From NCBI RefSeq assembly GCF_001904655.1, contig NZ_MRCC01000023.1:1-60536 (forward strand): a DNA stretch of 60,536 bases. Direction: 5' to 3'. A model generated the notes under the pieces. The model searched no databases. It saw nothing but the letters and a program-made list of their open reading frames with translations, and had not been told where the DNA came from. Every line of letters starts with the position of its first letter. Positions within the stretch are counted from its first letter, which is position 1. Below, one piece after another: positions 1 to 7,897 of this stretch. The position numbers and the translations under genes were made by a program. The stretch is from Chroogloeocystis siderophila 5.2 s.c.1. Its GTDB lineage: Bacteria; Cyanobacteriota; Cyanobacteriia; Cyanobacteriales; Chroococcidiopsidaceae.

Positions 1-1
1 G

Positions 2-94
2 TGGAAGCGGGAAAATGTCCCGCAAGTGTTAGCTCATCGTTGTGCTTATCTGAATGGGTTAATTGACTCACCATTGCCCAGCCGCTCAGCATAA
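2..94 (+). CDS. C-terminal end of an unidentified protein (partial)
   Basis: Frame 2 is open from the window edge for 30 codons and stops at TAA (92-94). The translation has ordinary protein-like composition and ends with LIDSPLPSRSA. An intrinsic terminator lies about 95 bp downstream, which fits the 3' end of a gene. The fragment is too short to assign to a family. It could also be a chance open frame. Confidence 0.4.
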   Translation, partial: WKRENVPQVLAHRCAYLNGLIDSPLPSRSA

Positions 95-187
95 TTGCTT
101 GTAGAAAAAGTGACATGTTCCCAGACAGAATGCTTTAAGTAACTGAGATTTTTGAAATTTTAATTAGAAAAAAACTCAATAATTATT

Positions 188-211
188 GACGCAAACAAGG
201 CGTCTTTTTTT
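188..211 (+). terminator. intrinsic terminator
   Basis: GACGC (188-192) pairs with GCGTC (200-204) around a 7-nt loop and is followed by seven T residues (205-211). It would end the transcript of the gene entering from the left edge. The minus-strand gene ending at 260 points towards it, so it may sit at a convergent junction. Confidence 0.75.
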
Positions 212-259
212 ATGTATCAAACACACCTACTCTTTTAAATTCCTAGGAAGGATAGTTAA

Positions 260-1006
260 TTAACGTAAATATTCAGACCCAGAAAGTGGCGCATTTGATT
301 GAATTGTTCTAATTACTTTTGGACGTGTAGTACTACTAGGATTATCGACTCTAAGTTCTGCGCGATTTCCCCAACCACCATTGATATCTTCTGGCTGAAT
401 ACTTGGAGGAGTTGTTTTTCCAGAAGCCAAAGCAATTAGTAAAGTTTGACTTGCCTGTACATACTCTTCTCCATCATTACTAAAGCGAACTAGTTTCCCT
501 TGTAATTCTGGAATTTGCTGTTGTGTTGCTGTTAGCTGGCTTGAAGGTTTGTAAGTAGCAATAAAACTAACCGTTGTTGCTGGTTGTAATGAGTTTTGCA
601 ATGCGGCTTCCATCTGCCAAGCTTCTTGGAAGCGCCCATCTGGTGCAACTTGCCAAAAGTTAAGCGTAGTTTGCCATTTTCCAGCAGATACTGGCACACT
701 TTGCCGCGCCAAGATTGAGTATGTATTAGTAGACGAGTTAGGATTAAGCGATCGCTCTTGTGCAAGACGTAAATAACGCACTGCTGTGACGACAATTTGA
801 CTATCATCGGGTAAATTGGTGCTACCTGCGACATTGTAAACTCCAGGACGACTTGTCGCTTTCACCTTGTTGATGTTGAGTTCTACATTTGGTAATGATG
901 AACGTTGCGAGCAGCTGACACACAACAGCAGTAGTAAACCGTAAGCTGTCATCCGAGGGAAGATTTTAATTTTTTGTAAAATAAATTGATATAAATGGGT
1001 AAGCAT
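260..1006 (-). CDS. putative exported protein, possible lipoprotein, unknown function
   Basis: The 249-residue product begins with a basic stretch (K, K, R) followed by YGLLLLLCVSCSQ, which resembles a signal peptide ending near a cysteine. The lipobox is imperfect, so lipidation is uncertain. The remainder is Ser/Thr/Gln-rich with beta-strand-like alternation and no motif I recognise. Three starts are possible: ATG at 1072, 1006 or 952. I chose 1006 because it keeps a positively charged n-region in front of the hydrophobic core, but no clear Shine-Dalgarno supports any of them. It lies divergent to the cellulose-export locus and may belong to the envelope, but nothing ties it to cellulose directly. 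Confidence 0.6.
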   Translation of the reverse strand: MLTHLYQFILQKIKIFPRMTAYGLLLLLCVSCSQRSSLPNVELNINKVKATSRPGVYNVAGSTNLPDDSQIVVTAVRYLRLAQERSLNPNSSTNTYSILARQSVPVSAGKWQTTLNFWQVAPDGRFQEAWQMEAALQNSLQPATTVSFIATYKPSSQLTATQQQIPELQGKLVRFSNDGEEYVQASQTLLIALASGKTTPPSIQPEDINGGWGNRAELRVDNPSSTTRPKVIRTIQSNAPLSGSEYLR

Positions 1007-1383
1007 AGCGCGATCGCCACAAATAAACATTAATTTTTCAGTATTCTGCTCAAAAATTTCAAAATAAGGCAAAAAATATTAGATACCAGTAGGCACCGTT
1101 TGTGCTTCAAAAGTCAGAAAACTACTGTTCCAGGATAATCTTGCTTTTTCAGTTCAACAAGAGACCTTCACAAAGAATTTTTATGAAACTTTGGTGAACT
1201 AATTTAGTAGTTTTATTTACCCTCATTAGGGCGCTCATCCCGTCAAATCTACGGTTACTAGCCATTGGCTAAAACTTTTTAAGCGAAAATATAGACTCGC
1301 TAGACTCGTCGATCGAAATAAGGTTTGTTAAAGTGGCGTCAGTCTGCCTCTGAAGAATTAATCAGCCACATAACCAGGGTGTG
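1007..1383. other. divergent intergenic region upstream of the cellulose locus
   Basis: About 375 bp separate the lipoprotein-like gene from the first gene of the cellulose locus, so both promoters should lie here. The sequence is AT-rich. I see no convincing -35/-10 pair, riboswitch or strong hairpin, and no open frame of note apart from the N-terminal extension of the minus-strand ORF up to 1072. Confidence 0.5.
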
Positions 1384-3585
1384 ATGAGCCAAACTGTACC
1401 TGATCGTCTTTTATTCGCCTTTTTGAATCAATTCAAGTTAATCAGCTTAGTAGGCACGAGCGCACTAGCTGCGTGCCTGCTAAAAACGAGTGTGATACAA
1501 CCTGCTCACGCCAATTCTGTAGAACAGGGTAAACACGTTGAATCGCAATATCAGATAACGCAACTGCCAAGCTTACCGGCGCAAAACCTTGCGCCACCAA
1601 ATTTCTCTGATATTCAACCTCAGCAGGTAAATCCTAACTACAATCAGTTTTTGCCAATTCCTACTCCTCTGCCGAATGGAGTTGCGCAACCGCCATCGAT
1701 GGTTCCGGCAAGAACATGGCAGCAAGAACTTTCAGCAAGAAGTCAAAGCCCGTATCCGCCTTTGGTTGCGACACCACAGCCTTATATGCAGGGTGCTGGA
1801 AATGCCCCAGGTGTCATACCGCAACCTTATGCGCCGCAAGTTCCGAATCACAATGCTTATCCTTATGGCGTTATCGGACAACCGCTTTATGTCCAAACAG
1901 CACCTACACCACTACCCGTTCCCGCGAGTCCTGGAGTTCCGCAACCAAATTCTACCAGTGGTAATGCGCTACCACCAGCACCAGGCAATAATTTGAACGG
2001 CATGATGGTTCCTTACGGAGTGGTTCCCTATGCAGTGCCAGGACAACCGCCGTACTTACCAGCGCCAGCAATGCCGCAACCGAATGCGATCAGTGGCACA
2101 GTTGTGCCGCTACCACCAAGCAATAATTTGAACGGCATGATGGTTCCTTACGGGATGATTCTTTATGCACCCGTAGGACAAGCACCGTACTTACCACCGC
2201 CGGTAATGCCGCAACCGAATGCGATCAGCAATAATTTGAACGGCGTGATGGTTCCTTATGCAGTGCCAGGGCAATTGCCGTACCTACCACCATCGGTGAT
2301 GCCGCAACCGAACACTGCAGGAAATGCGGTCAACCAAGGTAGTTTGACATCCTACTATGCTCCAAGTGGTATACCGATCGCCAATCCAAATACAGCAATG
2401 GGGCAACAATTACCGACACCTAGTAACCCCTTTACTCCTGTTGGTTCCTACTTTGCCCCAGTCACAACGCAATTACCTGCACTACCCAATGCAGCACCGC
2501 CGAGCGCTCCTAATCCAAGTTTAGCACCAATTCCGCAAACACCTGCCAACCCAATTCCAGCACCACCGGCAACACAACCTACGTTGGATAGCCAACCGGT
2601 CAGCGCTTCAGCTTTACAGTTACAAGGCGTGTATTCTTATCAAGGCGATGAGTCTTCGGCACGCGCCCGCGTAGGTGCGGTGTATCCTCTTGCACCACGA
2701 GTGTTAGTAGGTGCTACTGTCGATTTAACCGATGGCAATGCGTTTGCTGATTCGCGTACTCAAGGATTAAGCCTCAATGAGTTTTATTTAGCAACTTCGC
2801 TAGAAAACGTGCCTAACCTGCGGTTCGTGATTGGTCAACTTGATTTGACTTCCTACTTTGACCGCAATAGCTTTGCTAAAGATGGAGCATCGCAGTTTTT
2901 TAATTCCGTTTTCCAAACAAACCCAGCTTTGGTGAGTGCGGGCGTTAACTCGCGTCCTGGTGCTTTGGTAAACTGGTCAATCACGGATAACATTGAGGCT
3001 AAAGCTGCGGTGTTTTCTTCTGCGCGGGCGATTGGGGATTTTGCCCTCGACGGTTTCGCGACCGAAGTCGGAATTCGTTATGGCAATGCGATCATTCGTG
3101 GGACTTATGCGACAGCGCGTGATGCGGGAACTCAAGACGGTTTCCAAGAAGCGTTTCAAGTAGTAAGAAGTGACAGTGAAACAGGAATTTTACGTGCCGA
3201 TCGCGAGGAATCATACGGTGTCAATGCCGAAGTTTACATTCCTAATCTCAAAATGGGAATATTTGGTCGTTACGGTCGCTATGAAAACCGCGATTTAGAC
3301 CTAGGAGGCGATACTTATAGTCTGGGTGTCAGCTTTTTGGATGTTTTTTCCCCAGATGACAGGCTAGGTTTAGCTTATGGGAGAAGTTTGTCGAATGATA
3401 AACTGCGTCGCCAAGCTGGGAATGATAGACCTGATGTGCTGGAGTTGTACTATGATTTTCGCTTTCTCTCTAATTTGCGATTGGGTTTTACATTTCAAGA
3501 ACGCAACGACTTCTCTGAAACAATTTTCGGATTTCGACTTAAAACCGAGTTTAACGTAAGTCCCATCGAGAGTATCTTCCAATGA
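1384..3585 (+). CDS. proline-rich outer-membrane beta-barrel protein (OprB-like) of the cellulose locus
   Basis: This is a protein of about 733 residues with three parts. Residues 14-44 form a signal peptide ending near AHANS. Residues about 50-400 are Pro/Gln/Asn-rich and include a repeated NNLNGMMVPYG unit. Residues about 410-734 look like a beta-barrel, with alternating strands, an IGQLDLTSYFDRNSFA segment typical of OprB carbohydrate-selective porins, and a final strand ending shortly before the C-terminus. The stop codon overlaps the ATG of the next gene (ATGA at 3582-3585), indicating translational coupling with the TPR protein. In BcsC the TPR region and barrel are one polypeptide, so I infer that this protein supplies the outer-membrane pore. 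GTG at 1381 is an alternative start. An ordinary sugar porin is the other possibility. Confidence 0.75.
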   Translation: MSQTVPDRLLFAFLNQFKLISLVGTSALAACLLKTSVIQPAHANSVEQGKHVESQYQITQLPSLPAQNLAPPNFSDIQPQQVNPNYNQFLPIPTPLPNGVAQPPSMVPARTWQQELSARSQSPYPPLVATPQPYMQGAGNAPGVIPQPYAPQVPNHNAYPYGVIGQPLYVQTAPTPLPVPASPGVPQPNSTSGNALPPAPGNNLNGMMVPYGVVPYAVPGQPPYLPAPAMPQPNAISGTVVPLPPSNNLNGMMVPYGMILYAPVGQAPYLPPPVMPQPNAISNNLNGVMVPYAVPGQLPYLPPSVMPQPNTAGNAVNQGSLTSYYAPSGIPIANPNTAMGQQLPTPSNPFTPVGSYFAPVTTQLPALPNAAPPSAPNPSLAPIPQTPANPIPAPPATQPTLDSQPVSASALQLQGVYSYQGDESSARARVGAVYPLAPRVLVGATVDLTDGNAFADSRTQGLSLNEFYLATSLENVPNLRFVIGQLDLTSYFDRNSFAKDGASQFFNSVFQTNPALVSAGVNSRPGALVNWSITDNIEAKAAVFSSARAIGDFALDGFATEVGIRYGNAIIRGTYATARDAGTQDGFQEAFQVVRSDSETGILRADREESYGVNAEVYIPNLKMGIFGRYGRYENRDLDLGGDTYSLGVSFLDVFSPDDRLGLAYGRSLSNDKLRRQAGNDRPDVLELYYDFRFLSNLRLGFTFQERNDFSETIFGFRLKTEFNVSPIESIFQ
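1986..2331 (+). repeat. in-gene tandem repeat of the proline-rich segment
   Basis: Near-identical DNA starting CAATAATTTGAACGGC occurs at 1986, 2121 and 2229, each followed by sequence for VPY...PGQ.PYLP...MPQPN. The spacings are 135 and 108 bp (45 and 36 codons), both multiples of three, so copy-number changes would keep the reading frame. Confidence 0.85.
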
Positions 3586-5882
3586 GGCAGCTTTGTTCTT
3601 ACATAGTACCTTTTGCGCTGTGTGCAGGATTAATCGGCACTCCAGCTTTAGAAATTGTAAATCTTGGTGTTCCCGTAGCTCAAGCACAAGCACTGCCAGC
3701 CGAAGTGCGTAGAGGATATACGCTCCTGGATCAAGGCTTAGTCAAGGATGCGATCGCTGCTTTTCAACAAGCTGTTCGTCGCTATCCACAATCTATTCCC
3801 GCGAAACTCGGCTTAGCGATCGCCTATAGACGACAGGGACAAATTTCTGATGCGTGGGATACTTATCAACAAGTCTTGGCACAGGAACCCAATAATCAAT
3901 TAGCGCTCAAAAGTGTTGGCCTTCTCGGTAGCTATCGCCCTGATTGGCAAGCAAGCGGGATTGAAGCACTGACGACGTTGCTAAGTTTTAATCCCAACGA
4001 CACCGAAGCCCGTGCTCAACGTGCGTTACTTTACGGATACCAAGGACGGTTTGCGGAAGCTTTAGCAGATTATCAGACAGTTTTAGCAAACAATCCATTG
4101 CCGGAAATTTTACTGGGTGCAGCAGAAACTTTTACCAATAGCGGTAACTATCAACAAGGTTTAGAACTTTTTAATCGCTATCGTGCGACGGGAAAATCCA
4201 TTTCTGGCTATGCGGCGATCGCCTACGCGCGGGCTTTACGCCAAACTGGCAATCCCGCAGGTGCAATTCAAGTTCTCGAACCACAAGTGCAAGCTGCCCA
4301 AATTGACGATCGCATCATTCAAGCGCGCGCTGAACTATCGTTAGCTTACTTAGCAAATCAACAATTTACTGAAGCTTTAGCAATTTTAGATCCTTTGCAA
4401 GGTAGAGTTGACGCAATTTTACCTTTGGCGCGATCGCTCAATGAAATTCGTCTGCGAACGAATGCAGCAGGACTTGCAGAACGCGTTGCAAACCTTTACA
4501 GTCAAGCCCTTGCGCAAGCAGTCACTCCTAATCTGCAACTTTTACGCGAAGCTGCTGATGTTTTTCGGGGTTTACCGCAAGGACAGCAAACCGCACTAAA
4601 TCTGTATCGTCAGTTAGCAATGAGTCAACCGAATGACCCTAGCATTCAAATTCAAATTCTATCGCTCGAACGTCAGCTTGGATTGATCTCGCCAGCCGAT
4701 CTCAAAGGAAGGCTATATCAAGTTTTGCAAATCTTGCCAACCGATCCAACGCAACAGCAACAGTTAGCACAAGCTTTGGCACAAATTGAACCTCCAGGAC
4801 CCGAATTTCTGCCTATCTACCAAAATTTACTGCTAGCAGGAGCGAATCAACCGTTTCTTAACTTCCGAATCGCGCAGCTATTATTGCAAAACAACGACTT
4901 AGAAGGTGCGAAACGCGCTTTAGCCGCTTACGCAGCCTCTCCCGCAGGCGCAACTGATCTTGCACTACAGTTACTTGCGGCAGAGATTGAGCGACGCGAA
5001 GGAAACCTAGCAGCAGCACAAACACGTTACCAAGCTTTGATTACAGGCAATATTCAAGATACCGATGTTCTTAATGCCGCACTGCAAGGACTCGCTGGAA
5101 TTTACCTGAGCCAGAATCAACCTGATAATGCACTGGTACTTTACGATCAACTTCTAGCGCGTAATCCACAAGATGCTAATGTCCAACTCGGACGGGCGAG
5201 TATTGCTTACCAAGCAAACCGAATCTCGGAAGCTCAAGCAGAAGTTGTACTCAACAGTTGGCTGCAAACGCAACCTACAACTAACGCACCTGCTGAGTTA
5301 TTTAGTTTAGTGGCTGCTTTACCTGCGAGTCCGCAGCGCGAAAATTTATACAACGCGCTTTTGGCAATTGATCCGAACAATATTCCGATTCAAACGCGAT
5401 CGCTTCAACTTCTTGTCTCCCGCGATCCAGCACTAGCACGCGCGCGAGTTGCGCAAATCGTTGCGAGCAATCCGAACAATGTTGGTGTTTATTTTTTGCA
5501 AGGACAGCTAGCGCAAGCAATCGGCGATTTGAGTCTTGCCGACAAAGCTTATCAAACGATCTTGACGGTGCAACCCTACAATGCAGATGCGCTATCTGCT
5601 TTAGCTGGTATTCGGTTCCAGCAACGACGCTTTAACTCTGCACAACAGCTATATTCTCAAGTTTTGGCGTTGAATCCTAATGATTTAGCGATCCGTCGTA
5701 CGCTCGCAAGCTTAAGTGCTGCCCAAGATAAACCTTTAGCTGCGCTCGAACAAGTAGAACAGTTGCAAGTACAACAACTTACCAACGGAACATCAGATAA
5801 CGAGCTATCGCGTCAACGGCAACAACTTCAAGAAAACTTTCTCCGACGGCGAGGCTTTCAACCTTCCTGGGAACGGTATTAA
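3582..5882 (+). CDS. TPR-repeat periplasmic protein, BcsC-like scaffold without barrel
   Basis: The 766-residue protein has an N-terminal signal peptide ending about residue 37 (PVAQAQA). Almost all the rest is tetratricopeptide repeats, for example AIAAFQQAVRRYPQSIPAKLG near the start, the ARNPQDANVQLG repeat, and VLALNPNDLAIRRTLASL near the end. It resembles the TPR portion of BcsC, the periplasmic conduit that guides cellulose to the outer membrane. It stops without the roughly 300-residue C-terminal barrel that BcsC carries. The ATGA overlap with the preceding barrel gene suggests that the two make one functional BcsC equivalent. The next cellulose gene is 704 bp downstream, so the pair may be a separate transcript. 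Confidence 0.82.
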   Translation: MRQLCSYIVPFALCAGLIGTPALEIVNLGVPVAQAQALPAEVRRGYTLLDQGLVKDAIAAFQQAVRRYPQSIPAKLGLAIAYRRQGQISDAWDTYQQVLAQEPNNQLALKSVGLLGSYRPDWQASGIEALTTLLSFNPNDTEARAQRALLYGYQGRFAEALADYQTVLANNPLPEILLGAAETFTNSGNYQQGLELFNRYRATGKSISGYAAIAYARALRQTGNPAGAIQVLEPQVQAAQIDDRIIQARAELSLAYLANQQFTEALAILDPLQGRVDAILPLARSLNEIRLRTNAAGLAERVANLYSQALAQAVTPNLQLLREAADVFRGLPQGQQTALNLYRQLAMSQPNDPSIQIQILSLERQLGLISPADLKGRLYQVLQILPTDPTQQQQLAQALAQIEPPGPEFLPIYQNLLLAGANQPFLNFRIAQLLLQNNDLEGAKRALAAYAASPAGATDLALQLLAAEIERREGNLAAAQTRYQALITGNIQDTDVLNAALQGLAGIYLSQNQPDNALVLYDQLLARNPQDANVQLGRASIAYQANRISEAQAEVVLNSWLQTQPTTNAPAELFSLVAALPASPQRENLYNALLAIDPNNIPIQTRSLQLLVSRDPALARARVAQIVASNPNNVGVYFLQGQLAQAIGDLSLADKAYQTILTVQPYNADALSALAGIRFQQRRFNSAQQLYSQVLALNPNDLAIRRTLASLSAAQDKPLAALEQVEQLQVQQLTNGTSDNELSRQRQQLQENFLRRRGFQPSWERY

Positions 5883-5910
5883 TGTAGCAAGCAGAGAAGA
5901 AATTATAGCA

Positions 5911-6268
5911 GGGGTCAGAGGTCAGGGGTCAGGGTTAAACTCTCCTCAGAGAAGTCAATACAAGCTTCTATAATGTCCTAACTCTGTTGACTATGGCTAT
6001 AATTGCAGTTTTTATTTAATGAGATGGTACGATGTCAAATTCGGTTAATTAGTGATAGTGATAACAAAAATGCTGAGTAAAGGTGACTAGTGACTTACCA
6101 CTAATTATTGGCAACAATACTAATATGATATGCTAATTATTTAGCTTGTAAAAATTTATTTGTTTTCTATTAGATACTTTAGTAACTGAAGAGCTACTTA
6201 GGACATAGTACAAGCTCAAAACTATTACTTTAGCTTGCTTTTAACTCTGACCTCTGACCTCTGACCCC
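5911..6268. repeat. 358-bp MITE-like element with long imperfect inverted ends
   Basis: The left end (5911-5982) begins GGGGTCAGAGGTCAGGGGTC and contains TAATGTCCTAA about 60 bp in. The right end (6198-6268), read on the other strand, begins GGGGTCAGAGGTCAGAGGTC and contains CTATGTCCTAA at a similar distance. Both ends share RGTTAAA after the first block. The interior has no open frame. The element lies in the 704-bp gap (5883-6586) between the TPR gene and the GH8 gene. The rest of the gap is AT-rich and should hold the promoter for the downstream genes. Confidence 0.65.
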
Positions 6269-6586
6269 TAATACACCACCGCACAATTACTGAATTCGAG
6301 CTTTATCTATTAGAAACTATATCAAAACTCTCAGTAAATTCGCTATTGGTTATTACCGAGAAGCAAAGCTAGATTTCAATTGTAGGTTTTTATTTAATTT
6401 TGAAAAACGAAGTTAGAGCATTCTAGCTTTATAAACGTCATGGAAAATTTTAAAGGAGGAAGATTTGTAACTTTACTATTTAATGAATATTAATTAATCG
6501 TCAATTTTATTGCAAGCTAGTATTTTACACAAAATAGGATTTATAATTTTCGATTTTTCGTATTTATATTTTAGGTAATCAGCAAG

Positions 6587-7873
6587 ATGCAGCAACTCGC
6601 TCAAGGTAAAAGTCAGATTCAAAATACGAGCTTTTTGCCTTTAAGTTCTGCACTTGCTGTTATTGTTGCTGTCATTGGGTTAAGCGGTTGTTCCGGTTCA
6701 TCGGTAGAACAATCCAAGTTACCACTGCATAACATACCAGTAACGACGCCATCTCAATCGCCTGTTGCAACCTCTGCTACAGCGATCAACTTAGACATTT
6801 TACTGCAAGAAAGCTGGAATGCTTATCGGCAAAGGTTTATTCAAGCTGATGGGCGGGTAATTGATCGGGAAGATAGCGATCGCTCTACCTCAGAAGCTCA
6901 AGCGTATGCCATGCTGCGGGCGGTGTTTGCGGACGATCCAACGACATTTGCTCGTACGCTCAATTGGAGCGAAAATAACCTCCAGCGTACTGTTGCGGGT
7001 AAACGCACGGATCAATTGTGGGCATGGAAATGGGGTCGTGATGCGCAAGGAAACTGGGGAATTAGCGATCGCAATTTTGCAAGTGATGCCGATATCGATG
7101 CGATTACGGCATTAATTTTTGCATCGCGCCGTTGGCAACGTCCAGATTATCTACAGTTAGCACAAAGCAAGCTGCAAGATTTATGGAACTTGTCTACGGT
7201 TGCCGTTCCGCAAGGGTCTCGTTATCTCATTCCAGGTCCTACCGACGCCTTTCAAGAGCGATCGCACCTGCTCATTCTCAATCCTTCTTACTTTGCACCT
7301 TACGCATTTCGGATTTTTGCGCAAGTCGATCCTGCCCGTGATTGGCTATCGCTTGTAGATAGCAGTTACCAGGCGTTAGAGGATTCTGCCAAATTATCTC
7401 GAGTTAATTTACCGAGTGATTGGATCATTCTAGATACTCAAACAGGTGACTATCAAGCACTACCTGTATCGCATTCATTACGAACCGAATACAGTTTTAA
7501 TGCGTATCGAGTTTGGTGGCGTTTGGCTTGGGATGCAGTTTGGTTTCAAGAACCACGAGCAACTCAATTTTTACAAAATCACCTCAAGCATCTGCAACAA
7601 ATGTGGCGTTCCACACAGCGGATTCCTGCACAAATTAACTTGCAAGGAAATCCGTTAGTCAATTACGAAGCAACGTCGCAGTATGCCATGCTCTACGCTG
7701 CCTTTCGCCTAATTGAGCCAGCAATTGCAACTGAGATTCTGCAACAAAAACTGTTACCGCAGTATCAAGGTGGCATTTGGGAGCAGGATTCCGCTTACTA
7801 CACGCAAAATCTGGTGGGATTGGGGTTACTTCCGCCTACCGAGTTAACACAACTTTTACAACTTACCAAATAG
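6587..7873 (+). CDS. bcsZ: glycoside hydrolase family 8 endo-beta-1,4-glucanase, lipoprotein (BcsZ-type)
   Basis: The 428-residue product has a lipobox LSGC (Cys35) after a hydrophobic stretch, so it is probably a periplasmic or outer-membrane lipoprotein. The GH8 fold is shown by TSEAQAYAML (Glu103 in the place of the general acid) and by ASDADIDAITALIFASRRW (Asp167/Asp169), which has the spacing of the GH8 signature. BcsZ-type enzymes trim or release glucan chains during secretion and are normally encoded beside BcsA and BcsB, as here. Lipidation differs from the soluble periplasmic BcsZ of enterobacteria. BcsB starts 24 bp downstream, so co-transcription is likely. Confidence 0.88.
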   Translation: MQQLAQGKSQIQNTSFLPLSSALAVIVAVIGLSGCSGSSVEQSKLPLHNIPVTTPSQSPVATSATAINLDILLQESWNAYRQRFIQADGRVIDREDSDRSTSEAQAYAMLRAVFADDPTTFARTLNWSENNLQRTVAGKRTDQLWAWKWGRDAQGNWGISDRNFASDADIDAITALIFASRRWQRPDYLQLAQSKLQDLWNLSTVAVPQGSRYLIPGPTDAFQERSHLLILNPSYFAPYAFRIFAQVDPARDWLSLVDSSYQALEDSAKLSRVNLPSDWIILDTQTGDYQALPVSHSLRTEYSFNAYRVWWRLAWDAVWFQEPRATQFLQNHLKHLQQMWRSTQRIPAQINLQGNPLVNYEATSQYAMLYAAFRLIEPAIATEILQQKLLPQYQGGIWEQDSAYYTQNLVGLGLLPPTELTQLLQLTK

Positions 7874-7897
7874 TATCGCACTCAATACTCACCGCTC

